Positions 1 through 8,827 of a DNA stretch of 64,000 bases are shown in pieces. The notes below the pieces were generated by a model that was not told the origin of the DNA, searched no databases, and saw only the letters and a list, made by a program, of their open reading frames with translations. Origin of the DNA: Bin55 sp965205965 (GTDB lineage: Bacteria > Pseudomonadota > Gammaproteobacteria > Pseudomonadales > Azotimanducaceae). The stretch spans positions 1,178,001 through 1,242,000 of the forward strand of contig CBDBHT010000008.1 of assembly GCA_965205965.1 (NCBI GenBank), written 5' to 3'. The position numbers and the translations under genes were made by a program. Every line of letters begins with the position of its first letter. Within the stretch, counting starts at the first letter, position 1.

Positions 1-910
1 ACTGGTCATCAATATAAAATGGGATATTGTTGACTAATCCTACGGCACTGTTCAGTCTATTCCAATGATGGTCATGGAGCCCGTGACCTGTACGCATAGA
101 CGCAAGATTTACCCCCGAAAGGGACGCAAGTATTCTTTGCGCCATCTGTTCTCGAGGTTGTTCCATCGAGAAAAAGATTACTGGACCCGGCTTTTCCTCT
201 AGACACGCATGCAATGCGAAATTCGTTGCAAGAGCAGTTTTTCCCATAGATGGCCGAGCTGCCAGGATGATCAAATCAGACTGCTGAAACCCCGCGGTAA
301 GTCGATCTAAATCCTGGAACCCCGTCCCAAGACCAGCTAGTGTATTCCCAGAACCAGATCTGCTACTCAGATTCACAATAGCTTCACCCACGAGAAACGA
401 CACATCTTGTGGCCCATCACCTGTGATTCGACTCTCGGAGATTGTCGAGATTGCGTTTTCCGAGACGGTTATCAGCTCATCCGTGCTTCTTCCTTCAGGT
501 TTTATCGCTAACGATTTGATATTTAATGCCGCTTTGATCAACTCACGTCTTGCTGCATTCGCTCGAACGACGTTCGCGTACTGACAAGCGTTACGGGGGC
601 TTCCTTGCAACGACAATTCGTGCAGATATTGTGGCCCACCGACACGATCGGATAGATTTGAGCCGATCAACGCATCCAATACACCGACGGCTTCAACGTC
701 TGAACCACGGGACGCGATTTTCTGCATCTCTTCGAAAATTGTACGGTGCGCGGACACATAAAAATCTTCCGCCGACAGTAAATCGCTGATCTCATCCCAA
801 ACGGCTCCGTCTATTAATAACGCGCCGAGGATTGCCTGTTCCGCTTCGACCGAATGCGGGGCTTCCGTGTTACGAATTTGTTCGGATACGAAAGAGGAAA
901 CTTCTACCAT
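1..910 (-). CDS. dnaB: Replicative DNA helicase DnaB, N-terminal two thirds (cut by window edge)
   Basis: This is the hexameric helicase that unwinds DNA at the replication fork. Reading the minus strand from an ATG at 908-910 gives a protein beginning MVEVSSFVSEQIRNTEAPHS, followed by the DnaB N-terminal domain (VEAEQAILGALLID). The ATPase domain follows with the Walker A stretch ARPSMGKTALATNFALHA. About 303 residues are in the window and the C-terminal part lies to the left of base 1. No stop or frameshift was seen in the part read. It sits downstream of rpsF-rpsR-rplI in the same direction, the usual proteobacterial order. Identification is secure; the state of the C-terminus cannot be judged. 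Confidence 0.93.
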   Translation of the reverse strand, partial: MVEVSSFVSEQIRNTEAPHSVEAEQAILGALLIDGAVWDEISDLLSAEDFYVSAHRTIFEEMQKIASRGSDVEAVGVLDALIGSNLSDRVGGPQYLHELSLQGSPRNACQYANVVRANAARRELIKAALNIKSLAIKPEGRSTDELITVSENAISTISESRITGDGPQDVSFLVGEAIVNLSSRSGSGNTLAGLGTGFQDLDRLTAGFQQSDLIILAARPSMGKTALATNFALHACLEEKPGPVIFFSMEQPREQMAQRILASLSGVNLASMRTGHGLHDHHWNRLNSAVGLVNNIPFYIDDQ

Positions 911-1100
911 CGCTTAATCAAAATCCCCGCGTGCAGCTCACGAATTGTTACATGTCGACACTGCACTATAAGGTCTTTTGGTTGGATAGTGACTTCAGTT
1001 TACACGGATTTCCCTGCAAAACCGGATATTTTTTGGACTCAACCACAAACCATGTGAATAGTTCAGTGCAAAAGTAGTTGTCAGAAGGTGAATAAGCATC

Positions 1101-1547
1101 TTATTCCGCTTCTACGATAACCTTAACAATGCGCATTACACCCGCATAGAGCTGCACATCCACTTGGTATTCACCAACGCTTCGAATAACGCCTTCGGGC
1201 AACCGAATTTCGCTTTTATGTACTTTAGCACCGACGTCAGTAAGAGCCCGAGCAATTTCTACAGTACCCACGGAACCATACAGATTTCCACCTTCACTAA
1301 CACGCGCCAGAATAACGACCGTTCGATTATTGAGTGCAGCCGCCCGTCGCTCAGCACCTTTCAATCGTCCAAGTGCTATACGCTCCAGCTCAGCGCGCTT
1401 TTCCCCAAAAATCTTGCGATTTCCGGGCGTGGCGCGAAGTACTTTTCCCTGAGGCAGCAAGTAGTTACGAGCAAATCCACTTTTAACACTTACCTCTTCA
1501 CCGAAAGCACCTAAATTTGCTATGTGTTCGAGAAGCAAAACTTCCAT
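1101..1547 (-). CDS. rplI: 50S ribosomal protein bL9
   Basis: A 148-residue protein of normal length for bL9. It has the diagnostic start MEVLLLEHIANLGAFGEEVSVKSG, then the NYLLPQGKVLRAT segment and a C-terminal domain ending in VKVIVEAE. bL9 binds domain V of 23S rRNA near the L1 stalk and influences reading-frame maintenance. It follows rpsR by about 10 bases and is probably co-transcribed with it. The 190 bases between it and dnaB hold no gene I recognise. Confidence 0.97.
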   Translation of the reverse strand: MEVLLLEHIANLGAFGEEVSVKSGFARNYLLPQGKVLRATPGNRKIFGEKRAELERIALGRLKGAERRAAALNNRTVVILARVSEGGNLYGSVGTVEIARALTDVGAKVHKSEIRLPEGVIRSVGEYQVDVQLYAGVMRIVKVIVEAE

Positions 1548-1557
1548 AATTACACCG

Positions 1558-1788
1558 CTAGTCGTGTTGGTCCGTGTACGGCAACAATGCCAAATACCGC
1601 GCCCGTTTTATCGCTCGCGCCAGCTGCCGCTGGTATCGAGCACTTGTACCTGTAATCCGAGCAGGAACAATTTTCCCCGTCTCGGTTAGACATTCCCTCA
1701 GCACCTCAACGTCCTTGTAATCGATTTCCTTGACCCTTTCGGCTGTAAATCGGCATACACGCCGTTTACGGTAATTACTACGCGCCAC
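1558..1788 (-). CDS. rpsR: 30S ribosomal protein bS18
   Basis: A 76-residue protein (MARSNYRKRRVCRFTAERV...) matching bS18 over its full length, including the C-terminal RARYLALLPYTDQH motif. It forms a heterodimer with bS6 on the 30S platform. The start is a GTG at 1786-1788 that shares one base with the TAG stop of rpsF, so translation of the two partners is probably coupled. Confidence 0.97.
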   Translation of the reverse strand: MARSNYRKRRVCRFTAERVKEIDYKDVEVLRECLTETGKIVPARITGTSARYQRQLARAIKRARYLALLPYTDQHD

Positions 1789-2324
1789 TACTGCTCTCCT
1801 TCGGTCTCAGTCAGCTCCTCGGTGGATATTGCGTTCTCACTAGATTTCTCCACATGCTCATCTTCTATCTGTTCCGTGTGTTTTTGTTTAGCAGCGTCCG
1901 TATCCGCTGCTGCTTTACGTAAACGCTCTTCTGCTTTACGTTGGCGTGTAGCAAATTCCAATTCGCGTCGTTTGTCTCTCTCTCGTTCACGTTCACGTTC
2001 TCTCAGCTCTTCCTCGTAAATCTTCGAGTGACTTGTTATTGCTTCTTTTCGAGCGGTCACCAGATTGCGGAGTACTGCATCGTTAAATCGAAATGCACTA
2101 GTTAACTCAGTCAGACCTTCTTGGCTGACTTCAATATTGAGAAGTACATAGTGAGCTTTGTGCACTTTTTGAATCGGATACGCAAGCTGACGGCGGCCCC
2201 AGTCTTCGTATCTGTGCACAATGCCACCATCGCGCTCAATCATTGACTTGTATCGTGTCATCATCCCAGCAACCTGTTCCGACTGGTCCGGATGAACGAT
2301 AAATACGACCTCGTAGTGCCGCAT
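1788..2324 (-). CDS. rpsF: 30S ribosomal protein bS6 with long charged C-terminal tail
   Basis: The first roughly 100 residues are a normal bS6 (MRHYEVVFIVHPDQSEQV..., DWGRRQLAYPIQKVHKAHYVLLNIE). The protein is 178 residues, against about 130-135 for E. coli S6. The extra length is a charged, probably helical and disordered tail that includes runs of Arg-Glu repeats (about residues 108-116) and ends acidic (TEELTETEGEQ). In E. coli the S6 C-terminus receives extra glutamates from RimK, so an acidic tail has precedent, but the Arg/Glu-rich insert is unusual. The ATG is preceded by a good Shine-Dalgarno (AGAAGGAGA). It is first in the rpsF-rpsR-rplI-dnaB cluster. Confidence 0.95.
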   Translation of the reverse strand: MRHYEVVFIVHPDQSEQVAGMMTRYKSMIERDGGIVHRYEDWGRRQLAYPIQKVHKAHYVLLNIEVSQEGLTELTSAFRFNDAVLRNLVTARKEAITSHSKIYEEELRERERERERDKRRELEFATRQRKAEERLRKAAADTDAAKQKHTEQIEDEHVEKSSENAISTEELTETEGEQ

Positions 2325-2960
2325 ATAGTATCTCCTTCTGGATTAAAGCCCCCACCGATCGTAGGTATACAGCGTGGAGCAAGGGTCTCTTGGCATTCGC
2401 TCGCGCGACTTCAGGCATCTTAATGAATTTCTACTAATACTGTCAATGCAATTTTTACATGCCATTCATGGTGACAGGTCCGAAATGCTCAGAAGCCGTC
2501 GTACTTGGTTAGGAATCTACAGCTCAAAGCTTAGCATACGATTTTAAGACCGCAGTATCACATGGACCGATACTCCAATCAATACTTCGATATTCACCGA
2601 AACAAACCCTAAATCTTTGGGAATTAAAAGAAGGATTGACAAGCATGTTGATTTGTTATGCCCTGCATCCTAAGCCGCCTTCTTGTGCTTGATCCGCGGC
2701 CTCTTATCATTCGATATGAGCCATGAGCGATTCATGATTGAGATCGCCTCCTGATTCGACCGCAGCGTCGCAAAGCAATCGTCAGTAGCGAACACACCCC
2801 CGATATTCGTATCTTATTGCTACGCGAGCCGATTTCACATCGTTTAGCACTCCAGCATCTTTGAAGGTTGTATCAGCGGCTAAACTGCCGATGGAAGCGG
2901 CATGGCTGGCATTCGAAATGGAACGGCGGGCAAGATAGATCAAGTCGATGCAAGTACTAT
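2325..2960. other. Intergenic region without recognisable gene
   Basis: About 630 bases upstream of rpsF. The part nearest rpsF must hold its promoter and leader. The rest has only short broken reading frames on both strands that I could not assign to a family. It looks like degraded coding or IS-derived DNA. Confidence 0.5.
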
Positions 2961-3066
2961 TCATGCCGCGCATGACGTCCAGATTGTCCCCGGTCCAAAT
3001 CGTCTAGCCCCAATCATTGCATGAGCAGTGCGAGATGGGGCCGTTTTTTGGTTTGGAGCGATAGCC
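2961..3066 (-). pseudogene. Possible IS1380-type transposase N-terminal relic
   Basis: The minus strand encodes APNQKTAPSRTAHAMIGARR, closely matching a relic at 19610-19760 (APNRKTGLSRTAHAIIGVRY). There the preceding residues VEAEFSFSGGATTGNGGISL resemble the start of IS1380-family transposases. Here only the second part survives; it abuts a poly-G tract and an IS4-type element. Family assignment is tentative, but the repeat relationship is plain in the sequence. Confidence 0.4.
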
Positions 3067-3085
3067 GGGGGGGGGGGGGGGGGGG
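3067..3085. repeat. Poly-G tract of 19 at left edge of IS4-type element
   Basis: An uninterrupted run of 19 G directly abuts the CAATGGCATTCGG end of the IS copy at 3086. A matching run of 11 G (4225-4235) abuts the other end, so the element lies inside one G tract or has duplicated a G-rich target. Confidence 0.9.
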
Positions 3086-4224
3086 CAATGGCATTCGGTT
3101 TGAGAAAAGTCGATCTGCGCCTTTGAGGGTTTTCTATAACCCATTGATTGACTGGGACTTGTTTCTGTTTTTTGGAGTGTTCAAAAAAAGGGGTTGCGTT
3201 GCGACATTTTTTTTGGCAAACTATGCTGTATGGAATTGTTTCGGACGGAAAGTGGATGGGTTCGAGAATCGTGGATCTGAAGTCGATCACATTTTGTGGC
3301 AGGCGGCTGACCCGCCGTCGGATTTCGGACATTCAGAGGACGGTGGAGCTGTTTCCGTCCTTGAGTCGCGATGAGCTGGCTTCGGCCATCTGCAGTCATC
3401 TTGGCTGGCGGACGCCGAAAGGCGGGGAAAGCCCTGGATCCTGTTTACGGATGCTGCACGTGCACGTGATCCGGGGACTGCATGCGGTGTTCGGGATAAA
3501 GCGGAAAACCGGTGCCGACATCGACCATCTCATCCCCGGCGATCGAGAGGATGTGGTGATGGAGATCGCCCCCCGCAAAGGCACACTCGCCACCTGTGGT
3601 CCAGGTGCACACTGCCTTCGGCTGGTGAAATACCTCGTCGGCAAAACGGTCTTCATCCTCGGAACCACCCTGCTGGATTCGAAGCAATACACCATCCCGC
3701 AACTGGCGGAGCGGTATCGCGCAAGATGGGGCGTGGAAGAATGGTACAAGGTGTCCAAACAACGGATGGAGGTGGAAGACTTCCATGGACCAAGCGAGCG
3801 GGGAGTGAAACAGAAACTCTATGCCGGCTTCCCCCTGAACGCCATGACCCGGCGGTTCTCCGGTCACGGCGACCATCGATGGAACGAAAGCCCGCACGAA
3901 CATGGCAAGCCGCGCAGGCAGACCCATTTCAAGCACGGACTGGCGATGGTGGCGGCCGACATCGAGAGCCCTGTTGCTGAAGCAGGCATCCGCGCTACAG
4001 GAAACGGTCACCCAGGTGGTTCGCGACATCATCCGATGCCGACAACGACTCCGGCCCGGCAGATCCTTCGAACGACGATCCCGAAAACCCGTGAAGATGT
4101 GGCAGCGAGGGAGAAGACTGCAAGCAAAAACTGCTGATTAACTCAACATAGGACTGGCATTCCATACAGGGGTGAAGGGCACTTCCTTAAACGAATGACA
4201 ATGATCACTAAACGAATGCCATTG
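3086..4224 (+). mobile_element. Internally deleted IS4-type (DUF4338) element
   Basis: The ends match those of the complete copy at 59341-61891: CAATGGCATTCGG on the left and CGAATGCCATTG on the right. The 1.14-kb interior keeps the start of the transposase (SITFCGRRLTRRRISDIQRTVELFP..., LGWRTPKGG), then jumps in frame from SCLRML straight to HVHVIRGLHAVFGIKRKTG. The DUF4338 domain and the first two DDE aspartates are therefore gone, leaving a 329-residue ORF (3148-4137). A further frameshift near 3968 moves the C-terminus (QASALQETVTQVVRDIIRCRQRL) into another frame. It should be unable to transpose on its own, but has both ends and could be moved in trans by an intact copy. Confidence 0.85.
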
Positions 4225-4235
4225 GGGGGGGGGGG
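4225..4235. repeat. Poly-G tract of 11 at right edge of IS4-type element
   Basis: Eleven G follow the CCATTG terminus, mirroring the 19 G at 3067-3085. The lengths differ, as expected for a slippage-prone homopolymer. Confidence 0.85.
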
Positions 4236-4560
4236 CAACATCCGCATTTCGCCCATAATCCGTGGTTCAGGCATGGTTTTGTGGATTTTGGATACACTGC
4301 CCCTTCCCCCTGTTAGTTTGTCAACGTGCCGGGGCAGCATTCGGCGACGGTCAGGAGGTGTCCAGGGAGGAGCGGCGACCGTGTGGAACAACCTCCTGGT
4401 GCGGGCAGGTGCTGCTCAGCAGGATGCGGGTGCGGTTCGGGCCGGCCGTGGCGAGTGCCGTGTGTCCAAGTGCCAAGCGGCGCAACCCCTCGATCAAGGT
4501 ATAGGCCAAACCCGACAGCAGCTGCCGGAACGGGTTGGACCAGAAGCGGGGACAGGACGC
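4236..4560 (-). pseudogene. IS1380-family transposase C-terminal relic
   Basis: The minus strand reads NPFRQLLSGLAYTLIEGLRR followed by LALGHTALATAR. This resembles the conserved C-terminal segment of IS1380 transposases (LLSSLAYTL(I/M)E.LR.LAL..T.LA.AR). The frame is then lost. Only the C-terminal end remains. It lies beside the deleted IS4-type copy, on the opposite side from the N-terminal relic at 2961-3066. Confidence 0.55.
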
Positions 4561-4940
4561 CCGATCGGCAAAGAGATCCAGCTGGACACCTCTATTTATT
4601 GCTGTTCTGACGAATCATACACGATATAAGTGTATGATTTTTAATGATATAAGGATTGTTCTGCCTCCTCTTGTTTCGAGTAAATGGAGGTGTCCACTTG
4701 TTCGGGGAGTTCGTCACTCTTAACCGATTTCTGGACCCCGAATGCCAGTCTCCGCTTCTGCGCTGGGGTTAGCTTGGGAATCTGATTCAGCATCTCCTTG
4801 CACTTGCGTGGACTCATGAACTTTCCTCAACCCGTTGAATCACCGCATACTACAGCTACTTGTTAGCCATTTCCAACATGAAACTACATAAGAGCCTACT
4901 ATAAATTCAAGGTTGTGTATCTCAAAATTGAAAATGACGA
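4561..4940. other. IS end debris and a possible short transposase N-terminus
   Basis: The segment 4581-4640 (GACACCTCTATTTATT ... GACGAATCATAC) matches, inverted, the region 29567-29642, so both are ends of the same unidentified element. On the minus strand about 4690-4820 encodes MSPRKCKEMLNQIPKLTPAQ followed by KRRLAFG, vaguely like the N-terminus of IS1595-type transposases (weak). At 4918-4947 lies TTGAAAATGACGAAG, repeated at 12951-12980. Confidence 0.4.
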
Positions 4941-4949
4941 AGCACAGAC

Positions 4950-7580
4950 CTATACGCTTGTTTCTGTTTCCTCAATAACGGGAGATGAATCAGTTACTTC
5001 CGCCTTTCGAACGGTAAAGATGATTTCATCGCGATCCAATTCCACATATATCGCTTGACCACTAATAACCTCGTTCGCAAGTAACTTCTGCGCCAACGGA
5101 TTTTCCAATCGCTGCTGAATCACACGTTTTAAAGGTCGAGCACCATAAACGGGATCAAAACCGGCTTCGCTTAACCGTTCTATTACGTCTTTCGTTACGA
5201 CTAATTTAATATCCTGTAACGCAACTCGATCAATCAATCGCTGAATCTGAATCCTAGCGATATAAAAAATCTGATCCATCGATAACGGTTGGAACACCAC
5301 AATTTCATCTATACGATTAATGAACTCCGGAGAAAAATGCTCTTGAACTGACTTCATCACGCGTTCTTTAATTTCATCGTACTTCTTGTTGCCCGTGAGT
5401 TCCTGAATATCGTGCGATCCAAGGTTTGAAGTCATGGTGATCACGGTGTTTCGGAAGTCCACCGTTCGTCCCTGACTATCTGTAAGTCGTCCGTCTTCCA
5501 AGACTTGCAATAGTATGTTGAATACATCAGGGTGAGACTTTTCGACTTCGTCGAGCAACAGCACCGAATAAGGTTTCCGACGGATCCGTTCGGTCAGGTA
5601 TCCACCTTCTTCATAGCCGACGTAGCCGGGAGGTGCGCCAATGAGACGCGATACTGAGTGCTTCTCCATGAACTCAGACATGTCCAAGCGAACCATCGCA
5701 GACTCCGTGTCGAACAGAAATTCTGCAAGTGCTTTTGTTACTTCAGTTTTTCCAACCCCCGTCGGGCCTAAGAATAAGAATGAACCATAGGGACGATTGG
5801 GGTCCGCAAGACCTGCACGGCCCCTACGAATAGCATTAGCCATTGCGATGACTGCTTCATCCTGCCCGACGACTCGTTTATGAATACGTTTCTCCATCTC
5901 CAAGAGCTTTTCGCGTTCGCCCTGAAGCATCTTGGATACCGGTATACCCGTCCATGCAGACACAACATCGGCGATTTCTTGATCGGTTACTCGACTACGA
6001 AGAAGAACAAATTGTTTCTCATCCCCTTTTTCGGACCCTTTCAGCTCTTTCTCTAGTTCAGGAATACGTCCGTACAGCAATTCAGACATTTTGCCCAAGT
6101 TCCCTTCCCGTTGTGCCTTGTCGTATTCCAAGCGTGCCGCTTCAAGCGATTCTTTAACGTGTTGTGAACTGGAAACGGCCTCCTTCTCACGCTTGAGTAT
6201 GTCTTCAAACTCGTTGAGCTCCTTCTCAAGTTCGCCAATCGATTGCTCAAGTTTTGTGAGTCGTACCCTTGATGCTTCGTCGTCCTCTTTGCTTAGTGCT
6301 TCACGTTCAATCTTGCGTTGGATAAGACGGCGTTCTAAGCGGTCCATAACCTCTGGTTTGGATTCAATTTCCATTCGAATCCGACTAGCCGCTTCATCTA
6401 TAAGGTCAACTGCTTTATCAGGAAGTCGTCGATCAGTGATATATCGATGAGAGAGCGTTGCTGCTGCAACGATTGCCGGGTCAGTTATATCGACACCATG
6501 ATGAACTTCGTACCGTTCCTTCAAGCCACGGAGAATAGCGATAGTGTCTTCTACAGACGGTTCATCAAGCTGTACTCTCTGAAACCGTCGTTCCAATGCC
6601 GAATCTTGTTCGATGTTTTCGCGATACTCATCAAGAGTGGTAGCTCCCACACAATGTAGCTCGCCGCGTGCAAGTGCGGGCTTGAGTAGATTACTCGCGT
6701 CCATTGATCCCTCAGCACTACCAGCACCAACCAAACTGTGGATTTCGTCAATGAACAGAATGACCTGGCCTTCGTTCTTTCTAAGCTCATCCAAAAGAGC
6801 CTTCATGCGCTCTTCAAACTCGCCCCGAAATTTGGTTCCAGCAACAAGTGCTCCCATATCTAAGGACAGTACCCGTTTGTTCCTAATCCCTTCTGGAACT
6901 GCGTTCTTGACGATACGCTGCGCTAGCCCTTCGACGACAGCAGTTTTCCCGACTCCGGGTTCTCCGATCAGCACTGGATTGTTCTTTGTACGGCGCTGTA
7001 GTACTTGAATGGTTCTTCGTACTTCGTCGTCGCGTCCAATGACCGGATCAAGTTTTCCCTTTCGTGCTTTTTCAGTAAGATCAATGGTGAACTTCTCAAG
7101 TACATTTCTGTTTTCTTCGTCTCCGGGGTCCGTAATTTTCTCGCCACGACGCACTGCCGTAACCGCAAGATTTAAGGATTCCTTGGTTACTCCGCACCGC
7201 TGGAGCAGTTCTGCTACAGTCCCACCAATTTCCAGTAGCGCAAGTGGAAACATCTCGCTTGCTATGTATTCGTCACCGTGCTGTTGAGCAAGCTTGTCCG
7301 TAACGTTCAGAGTACGAGACAACTCGTTTGAGGTTGTTACGTCCCCTCGAGTACCGGATACGGTAGGAGCTCGTTCCAGCATTTCTGATAGCCCAAACTC
7401 AAGCCTCGGTATATCTGCACCAGCATGTGCGAGTACAGGAGCAACAGTGCCACCTTCGATATGCAGCATGGCGGATAATACATGCATCGGCTGAATGAAT
7501 TGGTGATCCTTGCCGTTAGCTAAGCTATGTGCAACTTGAAGTGCCTCCAGAAACTTTGACGTGAATCGATCTTGGCTCAT
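4950..7580 (-). CDS. clpB: ATP-dependent disaggregase ClpB
   Basis: An 876-residue Hsp100 protein, full length (family about 860). Order: N-terminal Clp repeat domain (about 1-150); first AAA+ module with Walker A GEPGVGKTAVVEGLA (about residue 206) and Walker B VILFIDEIHSLVGAG; the middle coiled-coil domain (about 400-530, rich in Glu/Lys/Arg) that binds DnaK and separates ClpB from ClpA/ClpC; second AAA+ module with GPTGVGKTEVTKALA and SVLLLDEVEKSHPDV; then the C-terminal D2-small domain (GFDPVYGARPLKRVIQQ). It extracts polypeptides from aggregates with DnaK-DnaJ-GrpE. The start ATG (7578-7580) follows AAAGGATT. I did not find a convincing sigma-32 promoter upstream. Intact. Confidence 0.97.
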   Translation of the reverse strand: MSQDRFTSKFLEALQVAHSLANGKDHQFIQPMHVLSAMLHIEGGTVAPVLAHAGADIPRLEFGLSEMLERAPTVSGTRGDVTTSNELSRTLNVTDKLAQQHGDEYIASEMFPLALLEIGGTVAELLQRCGVTKESLNLAVTAVRRGEKITDPGDEENRNVLEKFTIDLTEKARKGKLDPVIGRDDEVRRTIQVLQRRTKNNPVLIGEPGVGKTAVVEGLAQRIVKNAVPEGIRNKRVLSLDMGALVAGTKFRGEFEERMKALLDELRKNEGQVILFIDEIHSLVGAGSAEGSMDASNLLKPALARGELHCVGATTLDEYRENIEQDSALERRFQRVQLDEPSVEDTIAILRGLKERYEVHHGVDITDPAIVAAATLSHRYITDRRLPDKAVDLIDEAASRIRMEIESKPEVMDRLERRLIQRKIEREALSKEDDEASRVRLTKLEQSIGELEKELNEFEDILKREKEAVSSSQHVKESLEAARLEYDKAQREGNLGKMSELLYGRIPELEKELKGSEKGDEKQFVLLRSRVTDQEIADVVSAWTGIPVSKMLQGEREKLLEMEKRIHKRVVGQDEAVIAMANAIRRGRAGLADPNRPYGSFLFLGPTGVGKTEVTKALAEFLFDTESAMVRLDMSEFMEKHSVSRLIGAPPGYVGYEEGGYLTERIRRKPYSVLLLDEVEKSHPDVFNILLQVLEDGRLTDSQGRTVDFRNTVITMTSNLGSHDIQELTGNKKYDEIKERVMKSVQEHFSPEFINRIDEIVVFQPLSMDQIFYIARIQIQRLIDRVALQDIKLVVTKDVIERLSEAGFDPVYGARPLKRVIQQRLENPLAQKLLANEVISGQAIYVELDRDEIIFTVRKAEVTDSSPVIEETETSV

Positions 7581-8345
7581 CTTGGCAATCCTTTTAGTTT
7601 CTTCTGTATAACTACTCCATGGATCAAATTTGGTGACGAAATAGGAAAGTACAAGAAAATTACAGCATATGCATGTGAACTACATTTGAAAACAGGTACT
7701 GTACGTTCGTTCGTTATTACTCACTTCCACACTAAAATCGGCGTTCACGTATGAATGTCACGTTGAGCTTTTTATTGACCGAAGTTGATCTTAATACAAC
7801 GCGTTTTGAGCGTAACGACTCAAGCTAGTATGTACTCACGTTAATTTCAATGCTTCGCAATCAATGTAAAGTAAATGATCAGGGTGGACGTGTTGTTCCA
7901 TTTGCCGAAACGAGTGGTGATGTGGTGGAGACTGCTGAAGCGATGAAGAGACGTTACATATCGTTGCACCGACGATACCGCTTCTTGGTGCATTGCTACG
8001 ACGCCACGGACCGGAGCAGATGTCCTTGATCAGCATGACAGGCCAGCACCCGAGCTAGCGTATTCGTGGTGCAGTTTTAGCCGTCCTTCATAGGTTCAGC
8101 CCATCGCCACATAATTGCATTGCTTACCAACGAACGGGCTTTCAGTAACCAACGGAACCTCACACCACAACCTTCTATCACTATGAATAGTAAGCATTTA
8201 TTAGTATGCTATGTGATCATATGAAAGCCTAGAAGATACATCTAGTTTCTTCTAGAATTCTGCGGTATATCAACAACTTCAGACCGAAACTAACGGTCAT
8301 CAAAAACGGCGAACATGTTCACATGGAAATGATAGCTAAAGCTGG
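7581..8345. other. 765-base gap without recognisable gene
   Basis: The part next to 7580 must hold the clpB promoter. The remainder has only short broken frames on both strands, none of which I could match to a family. It is probably an eroded gene or old IS. Confidence 0.4.
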
Positions 8346-8810
8346 TTAGTCCGCAGCAACGTGATCGATCTCCAACCTTTGCGTATCAGCACCAACAACC
8401 TTAACCATATCACCTTTATTAAGTGAGCTCCGAGCAATCACCATCCAACGCGTACTGCTGAGTTGAATGCTCACCTCTTGGTTCTTGGCAATTGATTGAT
8501 CCAATATAAACTGCCTCCCGATCAATTGTTCGGCAGGCGTTTCAAGCGTACTCGTCGTCTGTTGCCAATGCGCTCGCAAGGATTTGAAGTAAAATAAGGT
8601 CATTACGGTTGAACTAATAGCATACATTAGAAGTTGTACGGATAACTGGATGCTAGGGAAGATTAGCATTACAACGCCCATGATAAGTGCAGCCACTGCT
8701 GCGCCGAGAAGGAATCCTGCAGTACCAAGCACCTCACAAATTAGTAAAATGATGCCTATTGCGAACCAAATCATCGCAATATCGAAATGATCAAATATAT
8801 TTGAATCCAT
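8346..8810 (-). CDS. NfeD-family membrane protein
   Basis: A 154-residue protein with an N-terminal hydrophobic region (IAMIWFAIGIILLICEVLG; GFLLGAAVAALIMGVVMLIF; LSVQLLMYAISSTVMTLFYF) giving about three or four membrane segments. A soluble C-terminal OB-fold-like domain follows (LIGRQFILDQSIAKNQEVSI ... GDMVKVVGADTQRLEIDHV), the NfeD architecture. NfeD proteins are encoded beside stomatin/SPFH proteins and are thought to act with them in membrane microdomains. The SPFH gene is 17 bases upstream on the same strand, so they form a two-gene operon. Confidence 0.88.
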   Translation of the reverse strand: MDSNIFDHFDIAMIWFAIGIILLICEVLGTAGFLLGAAVAALIMGVVMLIFPSIQLSVQLLMYAISSTVMTLFYFKSLRAHWQQTTSTLETPAEQLIGRQFILDQSIAKNQEVSIQLSSTRWMVIARSSLNKGDMVKVVGADTQRLEIDHVAAD

Positions 8811-8827
8811 TTCGGTACTTAAAAGAC

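Noticed and set aside
2325..2420. S6:S18-binding RNA leader upstream of rpsF
   Set aside because: A short GATCGGTGGG/CCCACCGATC-like segment is present, but I could not fold the known motif with confidence.
3069..3085. Poly-G tract as a regulatory phase-variation switch of a surface gene
   Set aside because: No intact gene is controlled by it; it abuts an IS end on both sides.
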